In this document: one piece after another, positions 11,089-22,019 of the stretch
How the letters are laid out: every line of letters begins with the position of its first letter
Numbering within the stretch: position 1 is the stretch's first letter
NCBI GenBank assembly: GCA_009809945.1
Contig: WTPW01000870.1
Location: 204,662-268,661 of the forward strand
Source of the DNA: Gigaspora margarita
Lineage: Eukaryota; Glomeromycota; Glomeromycetes; Diversisporales; Gigasporaceae
Direction of reading: 5' to 3'
Length of the DNA: 64,000 nt
Notes under the pieces: model-generated
Seen by the model: only the letters and a program-made list of their open reading frames with translations
The model's database searches: none
What the model was told of the DNA's origin: nothing
Program-made: the position numbers and the translations under genes

Positions 11089-14000
11089 GAGAAGAACATG
11101 TGATCACAGTTGCGACACTGAATGTAAAAGGACTTAATAATAGAATTAAATGTAAAGAAACATTAACACTCCTTAAATCATATAATATAGACATTATACT
11201 AATTCAAGAAACAAATTTACATGACACATCTATGCAAAACTTTCTTAAAAGCCAATGGTATCTAGAGTCAATATGGTCATCAAAAACAGCTATATTAGCG
11301 GGGAACAAACGAATAAGCTTTAGCAATCAACAAATTTCACATAATGGTAGAGTAATAACCGTAAACTTTCAGCTAAAACATAAAACATTTCAGGTCACAA
11401 ATGTCTATGCTCCGCCAAGTATACCAGAGAGGCGTGAGTTTTTAGAAACATGGGCACCTAGTATAAAGAATAATGTAATTAACATTGTAGCAGGGGACTT
11501 TAATACAAACTTGAATCCAACAGAAAACAGAATTAGCCAATCACAGAGCCATCATGATCCAACTAAAAACAAACTAGCAGAACTAATGGAGGGTTTCACA
11601 GATACAGCATACGTAAGTAAAGAAAAACCTTTCATCACCTACCACCAAACAGTTAGAGATAGACGTACTATGGCCACAAGATTAGACTATATTTTTCTTG
11701 ATAATGACCATTTTCAGCTTTGCAAAAAATCTGAGACTAAGTTCGGAAACTCAGATCACTTGCTTGTGTGGTGCTCCTTATATCAAAATCAGGAAACACC
11801 AAAGCCCACACTGTGGAAACTTAATCCTAGAATGCTAAATAATACTTTTATTTCAAAAGAGTTAGAAGCAGATCTCAAAGACGAGAAGGCAACCTCAGAC
11901 TGGGATTACTATAAGGTCAGATGTCAATCAATTTACAGGGCTTGTAAGCCACCCACCGCTCCAGAAACACGTATACAAAAGCTAAACAAAAAGATAATGG
12001 AACTAAACAACAAAATGGCCAGAAATCTGCAACTAGCAGATCTAAGTATTGTAGTAATGCAGTTGAACTCAAAACTGCAAGAGGAATTAAAACTTCTAAC
12101 AAAAAAATGGCAATTAAGATCAAATATCAAATGGTTAGAAGAAGGAGAAAAATCAACAAAGTACTTCTTTGAACAATACAAGGCAAGAACATCACGAGAA
12201 GCAACAGATTTGGTTAGGAACCCAGAGCTACCAGGTTCTTTAGATAGAGTGGATATTTTGCAATATATAAGGGATCAGTTTGAGCAAATATATCAAGACG
12301 AACCAGTAGATGCAGAGGCGGTTGAAGCCCTTACTGCTGACATACCTTTAGTGTCATAACAGCAAAATAAAGAACTAACAAAGGAGATCAAATTACAGGA
12401 AATTATAGATACAATTGACAAGCTCCCAAACTATAAGGCTCCAGGCTCAGATGGACTAACATATGAGTTTTACAAAGCTTTTCGTGATAAAATTTCTCCA
12501 GTTCTAAAAAACATCTTCAATAAGGCACTAAGTTTAGGAGTAATCCCAGACTCATAGAGAAAATCAATAATCACTCTACTTCCAAAAAAGAATGAAGCAT
12601 TAGAAAATATTAGCAATTGGAGACCGATCTCTTTAGTGAATGCAGATGCTAAAATCTTTATGAAAATCATAGCAGACAGGCTAAATCACATCTGTAAAGA
12701 CATTATAGGTGAACATCAAGCAGGTTTTGTCAAAAATAGATCGATTGTTGATGCAGCCCTGGACATTATTAGTACGATGAGAATTCAGGAAAACCAAATA
12801 GATACAGCCTGGCTCCTTTTCTTAGACCAAAAAAAGGCCTTTGATAGAGTGAACCACAGCTATCTGTTACGAGTACTTGGAAAAATGGGCTTTAGCCCTG
12901 TTTTTGTAAAATTAATCCAAAACCTCTTTGGAAACCTAATAGCACATATAACAGATACGGTGCTACTTTCTACTCCTTTCAAGATTAGGAGAGGAGTTAG
13001 GCAAGGAGACCCTCTCTCTCCTTTACTATACATAATTGCATTTGAACCCCTCCTAAGATTACTAGGATGCAAAATAAATGGTGTACCAACAGGGACTACC
13101 TCTTTTAAGATTACAGCATATGCTGATGATCTAACACTAGGACTTGGTTCATTAGAAGATTGGAACACAGCAAATAACCTTCTGGCCACATATGAGGCAG
13201 CAGCAAATGCAAAAGTAAATAAGGAAAAATCTAAACTGTTACTACTAACAGAAAAAGCAAGCTGCACAATACTACCAGAAGAGGAGCGTTTTGAGAAATT
13301 AGAGGAAAATGGGACAATCAGAATCCTGGGATTCGAAGTAAATAAAAAGGGGCAACCAAATAAATCATTATGGGACAATCTTACTACAAAACTAAAAAAA
13401 TTAGCAGAAAGTATGAAACGGAGAGGGCTATCATTTAAGGGCAGGATTATAATTGCGAAGTCACTTCTTTTATCAAGAGTATGGTTTGCGTCATATATAC
13501 TTCCTCCAAACAGAAAACAACTAGCTAAAATAAATGAGATTATAATCCACTGGATAAAGGACAAATCAAGGCTTCTTCCAAGGTACTCCTTGTATCAACA
13601 AACTCAAGAAAATAATGGGTTAAATGCTCCAGTACTACCAGATATGCTAGATGCAAGATTGATAATAGTTTGGGTGAAACTCTGGTCTAGTAAGAAATTT
13701 TGGGCAATAAATGAAAGGCTTAAAATTGAAGCAGCGTTACTTAGAAAACAAAACAAAACAATACAGAAAGCCCTCTCTACTTTTCCAATAAGGCTGAAAG
13801 GCTGGCCTTGCGAATGGAAACCGTATCTCACAGCATGGAAAAGACTAAAGGGAGAAGTTCCAGATAATAATAAAACATGGCCTTGGGACCTTGAGGATCT
13901 CAAAATTATGGAAACAACTGCAGGAAATATAACAACAGCAAAGGCCACAGCCTATCTCAAAAAATTATCTCTCTCAAACAGCTTGACACAAACAAATTTT

Positions 14001-14558
14001 TTTAGTGAACCTAACAGGAAAGAAAACTGGGCATGGTCAGGAATAAAATGGGCCTCAAACAACAAAAAGGACATTTTTTGGAGGTTATTACATAAGGCGC
14101 TCCCTTTGGGTACACGACTAGTATATATGGACCCAATGATCTCACGTAACTGTCCATGGTGTTCAGATGAAGTCCAAACATTTGAGCACTTTGCAAGAGA
14201 CTGTCGAGTCAGTCGTAAAATCTGGGAACTCGCATATAATATGTTTGGTCTAGTGCAAAAAATAACTCTGCCATCCACGATGGAAGAAATATTCACAGCA
14301 TCCAAGGCAAAATCATCTCGATCACACACTTCTTTTATCTGGCTGCACATCTTGGTAATATACGAAATCTGGGTATGGTACACAAATAAAAGGTGGGGCA
14401 ATAGTACTATGCCAGAACCAGCATTACAGTTTATATGGAAAAACAGAATCACAAGAGAAATAAACTTGGTGTTAAAAAGCTGTTTGCTCAAAAGGAAAGA
14501 AACAAACTTTTTAAAAGCTGTACTTAGTTCGAATAGATTAGAAAACTATTGTATATAA
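11085..14558 (+). pseudogene. LINE 1 ORF2 (EEP endonuclease - reverse transcriptase), two stops
   Basis: ORF2 proteins nick target DNA and reverse-transcribe element RNA from the nick. One frame runs through 1157 codons, interrupted only by TAA at 12357-12359 and TAG at 12555-12557. The N-terminal apurinic-like endonuclease shows LIQETNL, GDFNTNLNP, RLDYIF and SDHLLVW (roughly residues 5-230). The reverse transcriptase follows with QAGFVKNRSI, FLDQKKAFDRV, RQGDPLSPLLY, the catalytic AYADDL, and ILGFEVNKKG (about residues 440-760). Near the C-terminus CPWCSDEVQTFEHFARDC gives the C-x2-C-x8-H-x4-C finger common in LINEs. No RNase H domain is visible. The TAG converts what is probably Trp (DS*RKSII). 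The start overlaps the ORF1 stop by 4 bp. Confidence 0.92.
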
Positions 14559-14602
14559 TAATGTGTAAATAAATACAGTAAATAAAGAGCGTCACTCGAC
14601 GT

Positions 14603-14625
14603 CCCCAGGTAATTACTACCTTGGG

Positions 14626-14626
<1 letters not shown>
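14603..14626 (+). other. 3' terminal hairpin of LINE 1
   Basis: CCCCA-GGTA pairs with TACC-T-TGGGG around a 5-base loop, with one bulged T, just before the poly(A). A stem-loop here is a common recognition site for the element's own reverse transcriptase. That role is inferred. Confidence 0.6.
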
Positions 14627-14667
<41 letters not shown>

Positions 14668-14668
14668 A

Positions 14669-14724
14669 NNNNNNNNNNNNNNNNNNNNNNNNNNNNNNNN
14701 NNNNNNNNNNNNNNNNNNNNNNNN
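14669..14724. other. Assembly gap (N run) in the LINE 1 poly(A) tail
   Basis: 56 N bases sit between two A-homopolymers, so the true tail length is unknown. The exact TSD on the far side argues that the scaffold join is correct. Confidence 0.95.
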
Positions 14725-14728
14725 AAAA

Positions 14729-14763
<35 letters not shown>

Positions 14764-14774
14764 CTGCGAAAAAG

Positions 14775-15122
14775 TGTGTGATATATTTTATAGAATCGAT
14801 TATAGTTCCTTTATTTAATGTATTAAGATATCATGGCAAAATGCCTACAAAGTGGAGCGATTATCGCCCATATATATAAGAAACTATTTACTAATAATAA
14901 TATGCGGCACTTGTGTCTGAAATGACCAATCTATCACTTATGCTACTTCAATTGCAAATGTGACACATCCGGCACATGTGACACTTCTGTCACATGAGGC
15001 ACATGAGGCACAAGTGGCACATCTGGTACATCTTTCACATCGAGCGCAGCAGTCCCGTGACATATTTATAAGTTACGGCAGGGGTACAATATGCAAGGGT
15101 AACACCATTGAGTTGAATTGAT
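14775..15122. other. Non-coding; 9-bp tandem repeat
   Basis: Contains the 9-bp array described separately at 14959-15039. No gene is seen in the rest. Confidence 0.5.
14959..15039 (+). repeat. 9-bp tandem array (NNGGCACAT), about nine units
   Basis: Successive 9-mers read GTGACACAT, CCGGCACAT, GTGACACTT, CTGTCACAT, GAGGCACAT, GAGGCACAA, GTGGCACAT, CTGGTACAT, CTTTCACAT. One frame is open and gives a repeating x-Ala-His tripeptide, but no start or gene context supports translation. Confidence 0.75.
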
Positions 15123-15601
15123 TAGTGATTCCTGACGAAACCATGTGATGCTAATTGTCACATGGAACAATATATAAAATCATCAATCTATTTTGATTTT
15201 TTATAAGTAATAGCACGTGACATTTAACATCACATGGTTTCGTCAGGCATCACCAGGGACGGTGAATAATATCGATTTGTATCGATCATATATAAAAAGA
15301 TATTTTTAGGCCAAATCATGGGGAAATCGATATTTTTGCAAATTTTAATGCAATGTAACAATATGCACTTGGGCAAAATTAAAGTATAATTTGGGCCTGG
15401 CAATATAAATTTGCTAACTTGAACCGTTGATAAGCTTCGGTAAAAATAGACAATCAACAAACACGTCAGAAGAAGAAAGAAATTTTAGCTACTGATCAAG
15501 TTATATCACGTTATCTGTAACTGTTTTACAAACTTTGACCATACCGATCGATATTTTTGCAAAATCAAATCGATATAATTCACCGTCTCTGGGCATCACT
15601 A
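15123..15601. mobile_element. MITE split by a younger hAT MITE
   Basis: The left TIR begins TAGTGATTCCTGACGAAACC and the right TIR (inverted) TAGTGATGCCTGACGAAACC. The right arm is interrupted inside its outer bases by the element 15254-15591, whose 8-bp TSD is part of this TIR. Without the insert the MITE is about 133 bp, with arms of about 35 bp (…ATGTGATG/CATCACAT…). No TSD of its own could be fixed. Confidence 0.65.
15254..15591. mobile_element. 338-bp hAT-like MITE, TSD GGCATCAC
   Basis: Ends are CAGGGACGGTGAATAATATC and, inverted, CAGAGACGGTGAATTATATC, both running on into GATTT. The 8-bp duplication GGCATCAC is exact (15246-15253 and 15592-15599). No coding capacity. Confidence 0.9.
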
Positions 15602-15791
15602 CTGCACCCACCACGTGCTTCCGAGGTAGATTTCGAGGCTCACAGTACGGATGTACGTACGTACGGTTTTCTCGCCAATCATTTCCTTTAAATCAGTTCG
15701 AATCTTAGCTATTGGGGAAATAAGTGCCACCAGACGCATGTATGTACATCATGTAACGTATATATTTATATAGTAAGATATAACTTTAAAT

Positions 15792-18700
15792 ATGTATTAT
15801 CATTCTAACCTAAAGCTATTATTATTCGGCAAATTTTTTGACTCGATGGATGAAAAAAAGACATTTGAATGGTATTTAAAATCTGCCGAAGGTGGCAATT
15901 CTAACGGACAATTATATGTTGGATTTTGCTATGAAAAAGGCATAGGCACAGCTAAAGATGAAAAAAAGGCGTTTGATTGGTATTTGAAATCTGCTGAAAG
16001 TGGTAATTCGAAAGGACAATTAAATGTCGGATTCTGCTACGAAAATGGCATCGGCACAGCTAAAGCTGAAGAAAAAGCTTTTGAGTGGTATTTGAAATCT
16101 GCTGAAGGTGACAATTTGAATGGACAGTATAATGTTGGAAACTGCCAGACAAGCAGCATAGGCACAGCTAAGGTTGAAGAAAAGGCTTTTGGGCGGTATT
16201 TAAAATCTTCAAATAGTGATAATTCTAGTGGGCAATGTAATCTTGGATTCGGCTATAAGAATGCCATTGGCACCGCCAGAGATGAAAAGATGGCTTTTGA
16301 GTGGTACTTAAAATCTGCTGCATGCAGTAATTCGAGTGGACAATATAATATTGGATTCTGCTACGAAAATGGCATAGGTACAGCTAGGGATGAAATAAAG
16401 GCATTTGAATGGTATTTGAAATCTGCTGCAGGCGGCAATTCGAATGGGCAATTAAATCTTGGAAACTGCTATAAAAATGGTATAGGTACAGCAAAGGTTG
16501 AAGAAAAGGCATTTGAATGGTATTTGAAATCTGCCGAAGGTGGCAATTCTAATGGACAATTGAATGTTGGATTCTGTTACGAAAATGGTATAGGTACAGC
16601 TAAGGCTGAAGAAAAAGCTTTTAAGTGGTATTTGAAATCTGCCGAAAGTGGTAATTCAAATGGGCAATTGAAACTTGGAAACTGCTACAAAAATGGCATA
16701 GGCACGGAAAAGGCAGAAGAAAAGGCATTTGAATGGTATTTGAAATCTGCCGAAGGTGGCAATTCTAATGGACAATCAACTGTTGGAATCTGCTATGAAG
16801 ATGGCATAGGCACAGCCAAGGATGAAGAAAAGGCTTTTGAGTGGTATTTGAAATCAGCCAAAGGTGGCAATTCTAATGGACAATTATATGTTGGATTTTG
16901 CTACGAAAATGGAATAGGCACAGCCAAATATAAAGAAAAGGCTTTTGAGTGGTATTTGAAATCTGCCGAAGGTGGGAATTCTAATGGGCAATTAAACCTT
17001 GGAAACTGCTACAAAGATGGCATAGGCACAGCTAAGGCTGAAGAAAAAGCTTTTGAGTGGTATTTGAAATCTGCCGAAGGTGGCAATTCGAATGGACAAT
17101 TAATAATTGGAAATTGCTGCAAAAATGGCATAGGCACAGCAAAGGCTGAAGAAAAAGCTTTTGTATGGTATTTAAAATCTGCTGAAGGTGGCAATTCTAA
17201 TGGACAATCAAATCTTGGTTTCTGCTACGAAAATGGCATAGGCACAGCTAAGGATGAAGAAAAGGCTTTTGAGTGGTATTTGAAATCTGCCGAAGGTGGC
17301 AATTCGAACGGGCAATTAAACTTTGGAAACTGCTACAAAAATGGTATAGGCATAGCCAAGGCTGAGGGAAAAGCCTTTGAATGGTATTTGAAATCTGCCA
17401 AAGGTGGTAATTCTAAAGGACAGCTAAATGTTGGATTCTGCTATGAATTTGGCATAGGCACAGCTAAGGCTGAAGAGAAAGCTTTTGAGTGGTATTTGAA
17501 ATCTGCGGAAGGTGGCAATTCGAATGGACAATTAAATCTTGGAAACTGCTACAAAAATGGCATAGGCACAGCAAAGGCAGAAGAAAAAGCTTTTGAATGG
17601 TATTTGAAATCGGCCAAAAATGGCGATTCTAACGCACAATTAAATGTTGGATGCTGCTATGAACATGGTATAAGCACAACTAAGGCTGAAGAGAAGGCTT
17701 TTGAGTGGTATTTGAAATCTGCCGAAGGTGACAATTCGAATGGACAATTATATGTTGGTTACTGCTACGAAGAAGGCATAGGCACAGCTAAAGATGAAAA
17801 AAAGGCTTTTGAGTGGTATTTGAAATCTGCCGAAGGTGGCAATTCGAGTGGACAATTAAATCTTGGAAAATGCTATAAAAATGGTATCGGCATAGCTAAG
17901 GCAGAAGATAAGGCTTTTGAATGGTGCTTGAAATCTGCCAAAGGTGGCAATGCTAATGGACAATTATATGTTGGATTCTGCTATGAATATGGCATAGGCA
18001 CAACTAAGGCTGAAGAGGAGGCATTTGAGTGGTATTTGAAATCTGCCGAAAGTTGCAATTCGTATGGACAATTATATGTTGGATTTTGCTATGAATATGG
18101 CATAGGCACAGCTAAGGCTGAAGAGAAGGCTTTTGAGTGGTATTTGAAATCCGCCGAAGGTGGCAATCCGAATGGACAATCAAATCTTGGAAACTGCTAC
18201 AAAAATGGCATAGGTATAACTTCGGATGGAAAAAAGGCTTTTGAGTGGTATTTGAAATCTGCCGAAGGTGGCAATTCTAACGGACAATTATATGTTGGAA
18301 ACTGCTACACAAATGGTATAGGCGCACCCAAGACAAAAGAAAAAGCATTTGAGTGGTGTTTGAAATCTGCCGAAGGTGGCAATTCTAATGGACAATTATA
18401 TGTTGGATTCTGTTATGGAAATGGCATAGGTATAACTGAGGATGAAAAAAAGGCATTTGAATGGTATTTGAAATCTGCTGAGGGTGGAAATTCGAATGGA
18501 CAATTTATTCTTGGAATCTATTATAAAAATGGCATAGGTACGATTAAGGATGAAAAGAAGGCTTTTGAATGGTATTTAAAATCTGCCGAAAGTGGTAATT
18601 CTGATGCACAATATCAAATCGGATATTGTTATGAGAATGGCATAGGAACAATTAAAAATGAAAAAAAAGCATCAGAATGGTATTTAAAATCAGGATTTAA

Positions 18701-19944
18701 AATATGCAAAGAATGTAATGGATTAAACATAAATAAAAACTGGTGTAAAAAATGTAATATGCTTCATTTTGAAAAAAATTTTGAAAAATGGACGAGCGAA
18801 AATAAAGTAATTGATAAATTTATTCAAGAAACTCATCTAAAATCATCAAATTATTATGATGTTTTAGAGTGGATTCAATTCGATAAACTCAAGGACATTA
18901 ATTATTTAGATAGAGGTGGATTTGGCAAAGTATATTCAGCAACGTGGGTCGATGGATATATTATAAATTGGGACTATAAAACAAAACAATGGAATAGAAA
19001 CGGTGAAATGATAGTTGCTTTGAAATGCCTGGATAATTCTAAGTTTGAAGAATTTTTACAAGAGGTATATAATAATTATTTTAATTTAAATTTTTAATTC
19101 ATTCAATCATTCTACTAAAAAAAATATATTACTTAATAATAAGGTTAAATCTCACATAAATATAGAATATGGAAAATGTACTATATGGTGTTATGGATTA
19201 ACTAAGGACCCAAAAACTAATAGTTTTATGATGGTTCTGGAATATGCAAAATATGGAAATCTTCGTAGTTATTTAAAAAAGAACCCCAATACATTATCGT
19301 GGGATAGAAAAATACAAATGTTAAAAAGCATAGCAACAGGTCTTAATGCTATTCATAAGGCTGGATTAGCTCATGGAGACTTTCATATAGGAAATATTTT
19401 GCATGATAACTACAATGGAACGAATATTACAGATTTAGGATTAAGTTTTGTTATAAATCATACAAGTGAAAAACAAACAATATATGGAGTTTTACCTTAT
19501 ATTGCACCAGAGGCTTTACGAACAAGAACTTATACACAAGCATCCGATATATATAGTTTTGGAATTATCATGAATGAATTGCTTTCTGAAAAAGCTCCTT
19601 TTGATGAAATTCCACATGATATGGATTTGGCATCTGATATCTGTCATGGTTCACGCCCAAAAATTGAAAAAGAAGTACCAGAATTATTTAAGCAGCTTAT
19701 TAATAAATGCTGGGACACCGAACAATTAAATCGACCAAGCGCAAGTGTATTACTAGAAATATTTAATAACTGGATAATAGATTTAAATGACCCAGATTCG
19801 GAATTAAATATGCAAATTAAGCCTAAAAAGCGGCCAGATGCATTTTATACAAGTCGATTATTCAACTCTTCTAATTTACCAAAATTTGATAATTCATCAC
19901 CGCTTCCTACATTTCTAATATCTGCTTTTCAAGTTCCAGAATAA
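15792..19944 (+). CDS. Sel1-repeat / TKL-type protein kinase fusion
   Basis: Two exons: 15792-19064 and 19144-19944. The intron 19065-19143 (79 bp, GTATAT...AAG) joins EEFLQE to VKSHINIEYG in frame. Residues about 24-960 are 26 Sel1-like repeats of 36 residues (consensus AFEWYLKSAEGGNSNGQL...CY.NGIGTAK.EEK) plus a partial 27th. Then comes a four-Cys linker (CKEC...CKKC), then the kinase: glycine loop GGFGKVYSA, VALK lysine, catalytic HGDFHIGNI, TDLG in place of DFG, APE (IAPEAL) and DIYSFGIIMNELL. HGD for HRD and DLG for DFG are substitutions also seen in active TKL-like kinases, so activity is plausible. Sel1 repeats mediate protein contacts, and such kinases are greatly expanded in Glomeromycotina. 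No signal peptide is evident, so it is probably cytosolic. The start is uncertain: Met at 15792 or at 15846, or a missed upstream exon. The 3' tail is partly duplicated downstream. Confidence 0.9.
19065..19143 (+). other. Intron of the Sel1-kinase gene
   Basis: GTATAT donor, AAG acceptor, 79 bp and AT-rich. Splicing removes an in-frame stop (TAA at 19095-19097) and restores the kinase N-lobe between the VALK strand and the WCYGLTKDPKT hinge region. Confidence 0.85.
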
Positions 19945-20508
19945 ATTCATTGAAAACTGTATCAATCCTTACTATATTTTAAACTGGGTCTTCTTTTTTG
20001 TTTGTTCAAAGTCAATCGTTATTTTAACTAAAATTAGTATTCAAAATTAAAAAGCTCATGTTTCTGAATACCGAATTTAAATTAGGATCATTTGAACCAC
20101 TGAAATTGCTATTTTTACATGACCTAAAAAAATCAGATGCATTTTACATAAGTAGACTATTCAACTTTACAAATTTACCAAAATTTAAAAATTTATCACA
20201 ACTCACAACCTGTTTACTTTTCTAATATCTTAATGTTCAAGTCTAACGAAATTAGTAGTTAAAACCTAGGGGAATTTACACATCAGGTCCCAAATTTGAA
20301 AATAATTATGAATGAGGGCCCAACTCAAAAATATTTATTTATAAGGGCATAATTGTTTAAAATATTACAATACGGTGTTATTATCGGTTGGGAGATATCA
20401 GACCCGCCGGTTAAAGCTACTTAAATATACTTAAAAATTTTTAATTAGCCGTTTACAGTTAAAAGGAGCAATTTTATAGTAAAAATTAGCAGGCATATAA
20501 TTATTACT
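19945..20508. other. Downstream region with a duplicated gene tail, then unassigned DNA
   Basis: 20060-20240 is described separately. 20270-20508 contains no frame; it includes slightly less AT-rich motifs (GGTCCCAAATTTG, GAGGGCCCAA, ACCCGCCGGTTAAAG) that look like repeat fragments, but I could not find ends. Confidence 0.45.
20060..20240 (+). pseudogene. Partial duplicate of the kinase gene's 3' end
   Basis: The gene end at about 19825-19940 encodes KKRPDAFYTSRLFNSSNLPKF. About 280 bp further on, near 20108-20190, the DNA encodes KKSDAFYISRLFNFTNLPKF followed by a stop, with clear nucleotide similarity. It is either a remnant of a tandem duplicate of the gene or an alternative terminal exon. 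No splice site was found that would clearly link it to the gene. Confidence 0.6.
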
Positions 20509-20516
20509 TTATATAG

Positions 20517-20790
20517 AGGTCGTCTAAAGTGGGGCAAATTCACATGATCACAGCCAATCAAATTTTAGAATTTTAATGAGCGCCAGCGAAGCAAAAAATG
20601 AAAACCTAAAAATACAAAAAACGGCAGTCTAAACCTACCTCAAATAGGTTAAGTAAACATATCGGGAAGGGAATTTTGCTTATATATAACTGCCTAAAAA
20701 CCAACCTAACCCTAATATAAAATGATCCTAACCCTAAAATTAATCAAAAAATTATTAAGAAATGAGTTGCCTCTGCTTTAGACGTCCCCC
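20517..20790. mobile_element. MITE family A, copy 1 (GGGGGACGTCTAAAGC ends)
   Basis: The right end, inverted, is GGGGGACGTCTAAAGCAGAG. The left is a diverged AGGTCGTCTAAAGTGGGG. TTATATAG flanks both sides (20509-20516, 20791-20798), partly overlapping the TIR. The interior is shared with copy 2 (28138-28421), including ACAAAAAACGGCAGTCTAAA and CTAACCCTAA motifs. The 8-10 bp duplications suggest a MULE- or hAT-like helper, undecided. Confidence 0.8.
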
Positions 20791-20798
20791 TTATATAG

Positions 20799-21409
20799 TA
20801 AGTGGAATGCCATGTGCTTTAATTCATAAAAAAAACTTTATAGTAAAAGATTGAAATATACTCATATCTTAATAATCTACTAAACTGATTTAGATGAATT
20901 TACTATCATTAGAATTATAAGAATTAGCTCTACAACTTTCAATTAAGCAACAAGAAAGTATTACTTAATAAAAAAATAATTTATATGCAAGCAAGCCCTA
21001 TTCCTACATTATAAAGAAAATATATAAATTTCTGATTTTGTTTATTATAAGGTTAATTATTTTTTGTTCTTTTTAACTGCAATCTACCAATTAAATTTTT
21101 TTCAATTTTGAAATTTTGACTTGGCTATATTTGGCTAGATAATAAGCCAAATATATTTTAAAAATACTTACCTGTTATAATATATAATGAATATATATTT
21201 ATTAAATTTTTAAAATATAATTATATTTAGCAATCTATAAGTTTGTATTTTGCAATATTTAAAAAATTATTATTACCACATTATTAAATAAGATATACTA
21301 TATTATAAATAGTATATATAGGAAATTGATATTTCTACACACTTTGTTAATAATGCCACACCTATATAGATTATTAATTTTTATAATTTTTTATACAATT
21401 GATTGAAGA
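20799..21409. other. AT-rich non-coding DNA
   Basis: No gene or clear repeat is seen. Confidence 0.5.
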
Positions 21410-21730
21410 TATATTGGCACTTACCTAACCAAATTTGATCAACTTTTTTATTTTAATTATAGAAGGCTATAAAATTCAAAAAAAAAAAAGTTGACTGAAT
21501 TTGGTCAGGTGAGTACCAAATATATTTGATCAAATTTTGATAAAATTCTAAATATTTATCAAATATAAGCTATAACAAAAATTATTTTCAAATTTTGGTC
21601 AAAGATATCTTGGCACCCGCCTGGCCAAATTTGATCAACTTTTTTTATTTTAATTGTAAAAAGCTATAGAATTCAAAGAATAAAAGCTGATTGAATTTGG
21701 TTAGGAAGGTTCAAAATATCTTTGATCAAA
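21410..21730. repeat. Palindromic monomer array (copy 2 of 3 loci)
   Basis: Two palindromes (about 21412-21530 and 21600-21720). Arms of the type ACCAAATTTGATCAACTTTT flank AATTATAGAAGGCTATAAAATT and return as AAAAGTTGACTGAATTTGGT. Spacers contain TATCAAATATAAGC. Same family as 1730-2450 and 63710-64000. Confidence 0.7.
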
Positions 21731-21746
21731 GATTTTGTAAAATTCT

Positions 21747-21919
21747 AATCTCTATACTTCAATTCTGGGTCTGTTCGCTTTAACACTTTTGATTGGACGT
21801 AGTTGAAAAATGTGGGAAGGTTAGCATTATAACGTCTCTATACTTCAATTCTGGGTCTGTTTGCTTTAACACTTTTGATTGGACATAGCTAAAAATTGTG
21901 AATGAACGTGAGATGGTCA
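21747..21919. repeat. Direct duplication of about 86 bp
   Basis: CTCTATACTTCAATTCTGGG followed by TCTGTTCGCTTTAACACTTT... occurs twice in direct orientation (from about 21752 and about 21837) with few differences. Probably a local tandem duplication or a repeat fragment. Confidence 0.75.
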
Positions 21920-22019
21920 GCGTTATGATGATTTGTCATGAATAATTGTAATATTTGAGTAAAAAATTCATTATAGATATCAACATAACTTATGTATTAT
22001 GATAGTCAAAATTATCCAT

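Larger units (their letters stand above)
9229..14760 (+). mobile_element. LINE 1: 5.5-kb non-LTR retrotransposon with two ORFs
   Basis: The element lies between 13-bp exact TSDs (9216-9228 and 14761-14773). It carries a zinc-knuckle ORF1, an endonuclease/reverse transcriptase ORF2, a 3' hairpin (14603-14626) and a poly(A) tail broken by an assembly gap. ORF1 has two frameshifts and a stop. ORF2 has two stops in one otherwise continuous frame. The copy is therefore dead but recent. It is noticeably less AT-rich than its surroundings. The 5' boundary lies inside the ORF1 frame, so the copy may be slightly 5'-truncated. It differs from LINE 2 in having no RNase H domain. Confidence 0.9.
7039..14766. 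mobile_element. hAT-like element containing a LINE across its right end
   Basis: The left end is CAGTGATATTAAATGACCTG. The right end, inverted, is CAGTGATTTAAATGACCTGG. Its terminal bases are present twice (to 9221 and again to 14766) because the LINE at 9229-14760 duplicated them. Flanking 8-mers are TGAAAAAG (7031-7038) and CGAAAAAG (14767-14774), 7 of 8 matching, the TSD length typical of hAT elements. Without the LINE the element is about 2.2 kb and has no transposase frame. Near the right end, clusters of the palindromic motif GGTCATTTGNAAATGACC occur in two diverged blocks (8858-9010 and 9055-9221). Both blocks end in a TIR-like CACTG, so part of the right end was duplicated. A low-complexity T-rich block lies at 7880-8030. 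Confidence 0.65.

Noticed and set aside
12860..13564. Long antisense frame (234 codons) opposite LINE 1 reverse transcriptase
   Set aside because: Shadow of the coding strand; no independent motif.
14621..14818. Open frames of poly-Lys or poly-Phe across the gap
   Set aside because: They are translations of the LINE poly(A) tail and N run.
16000..19000. Regular 108-bp repeats considered as a CRISPR-like or satellite array
   Set aside because: They are codon-phased Sel1 repeats in one long open frame with no unique spacers.
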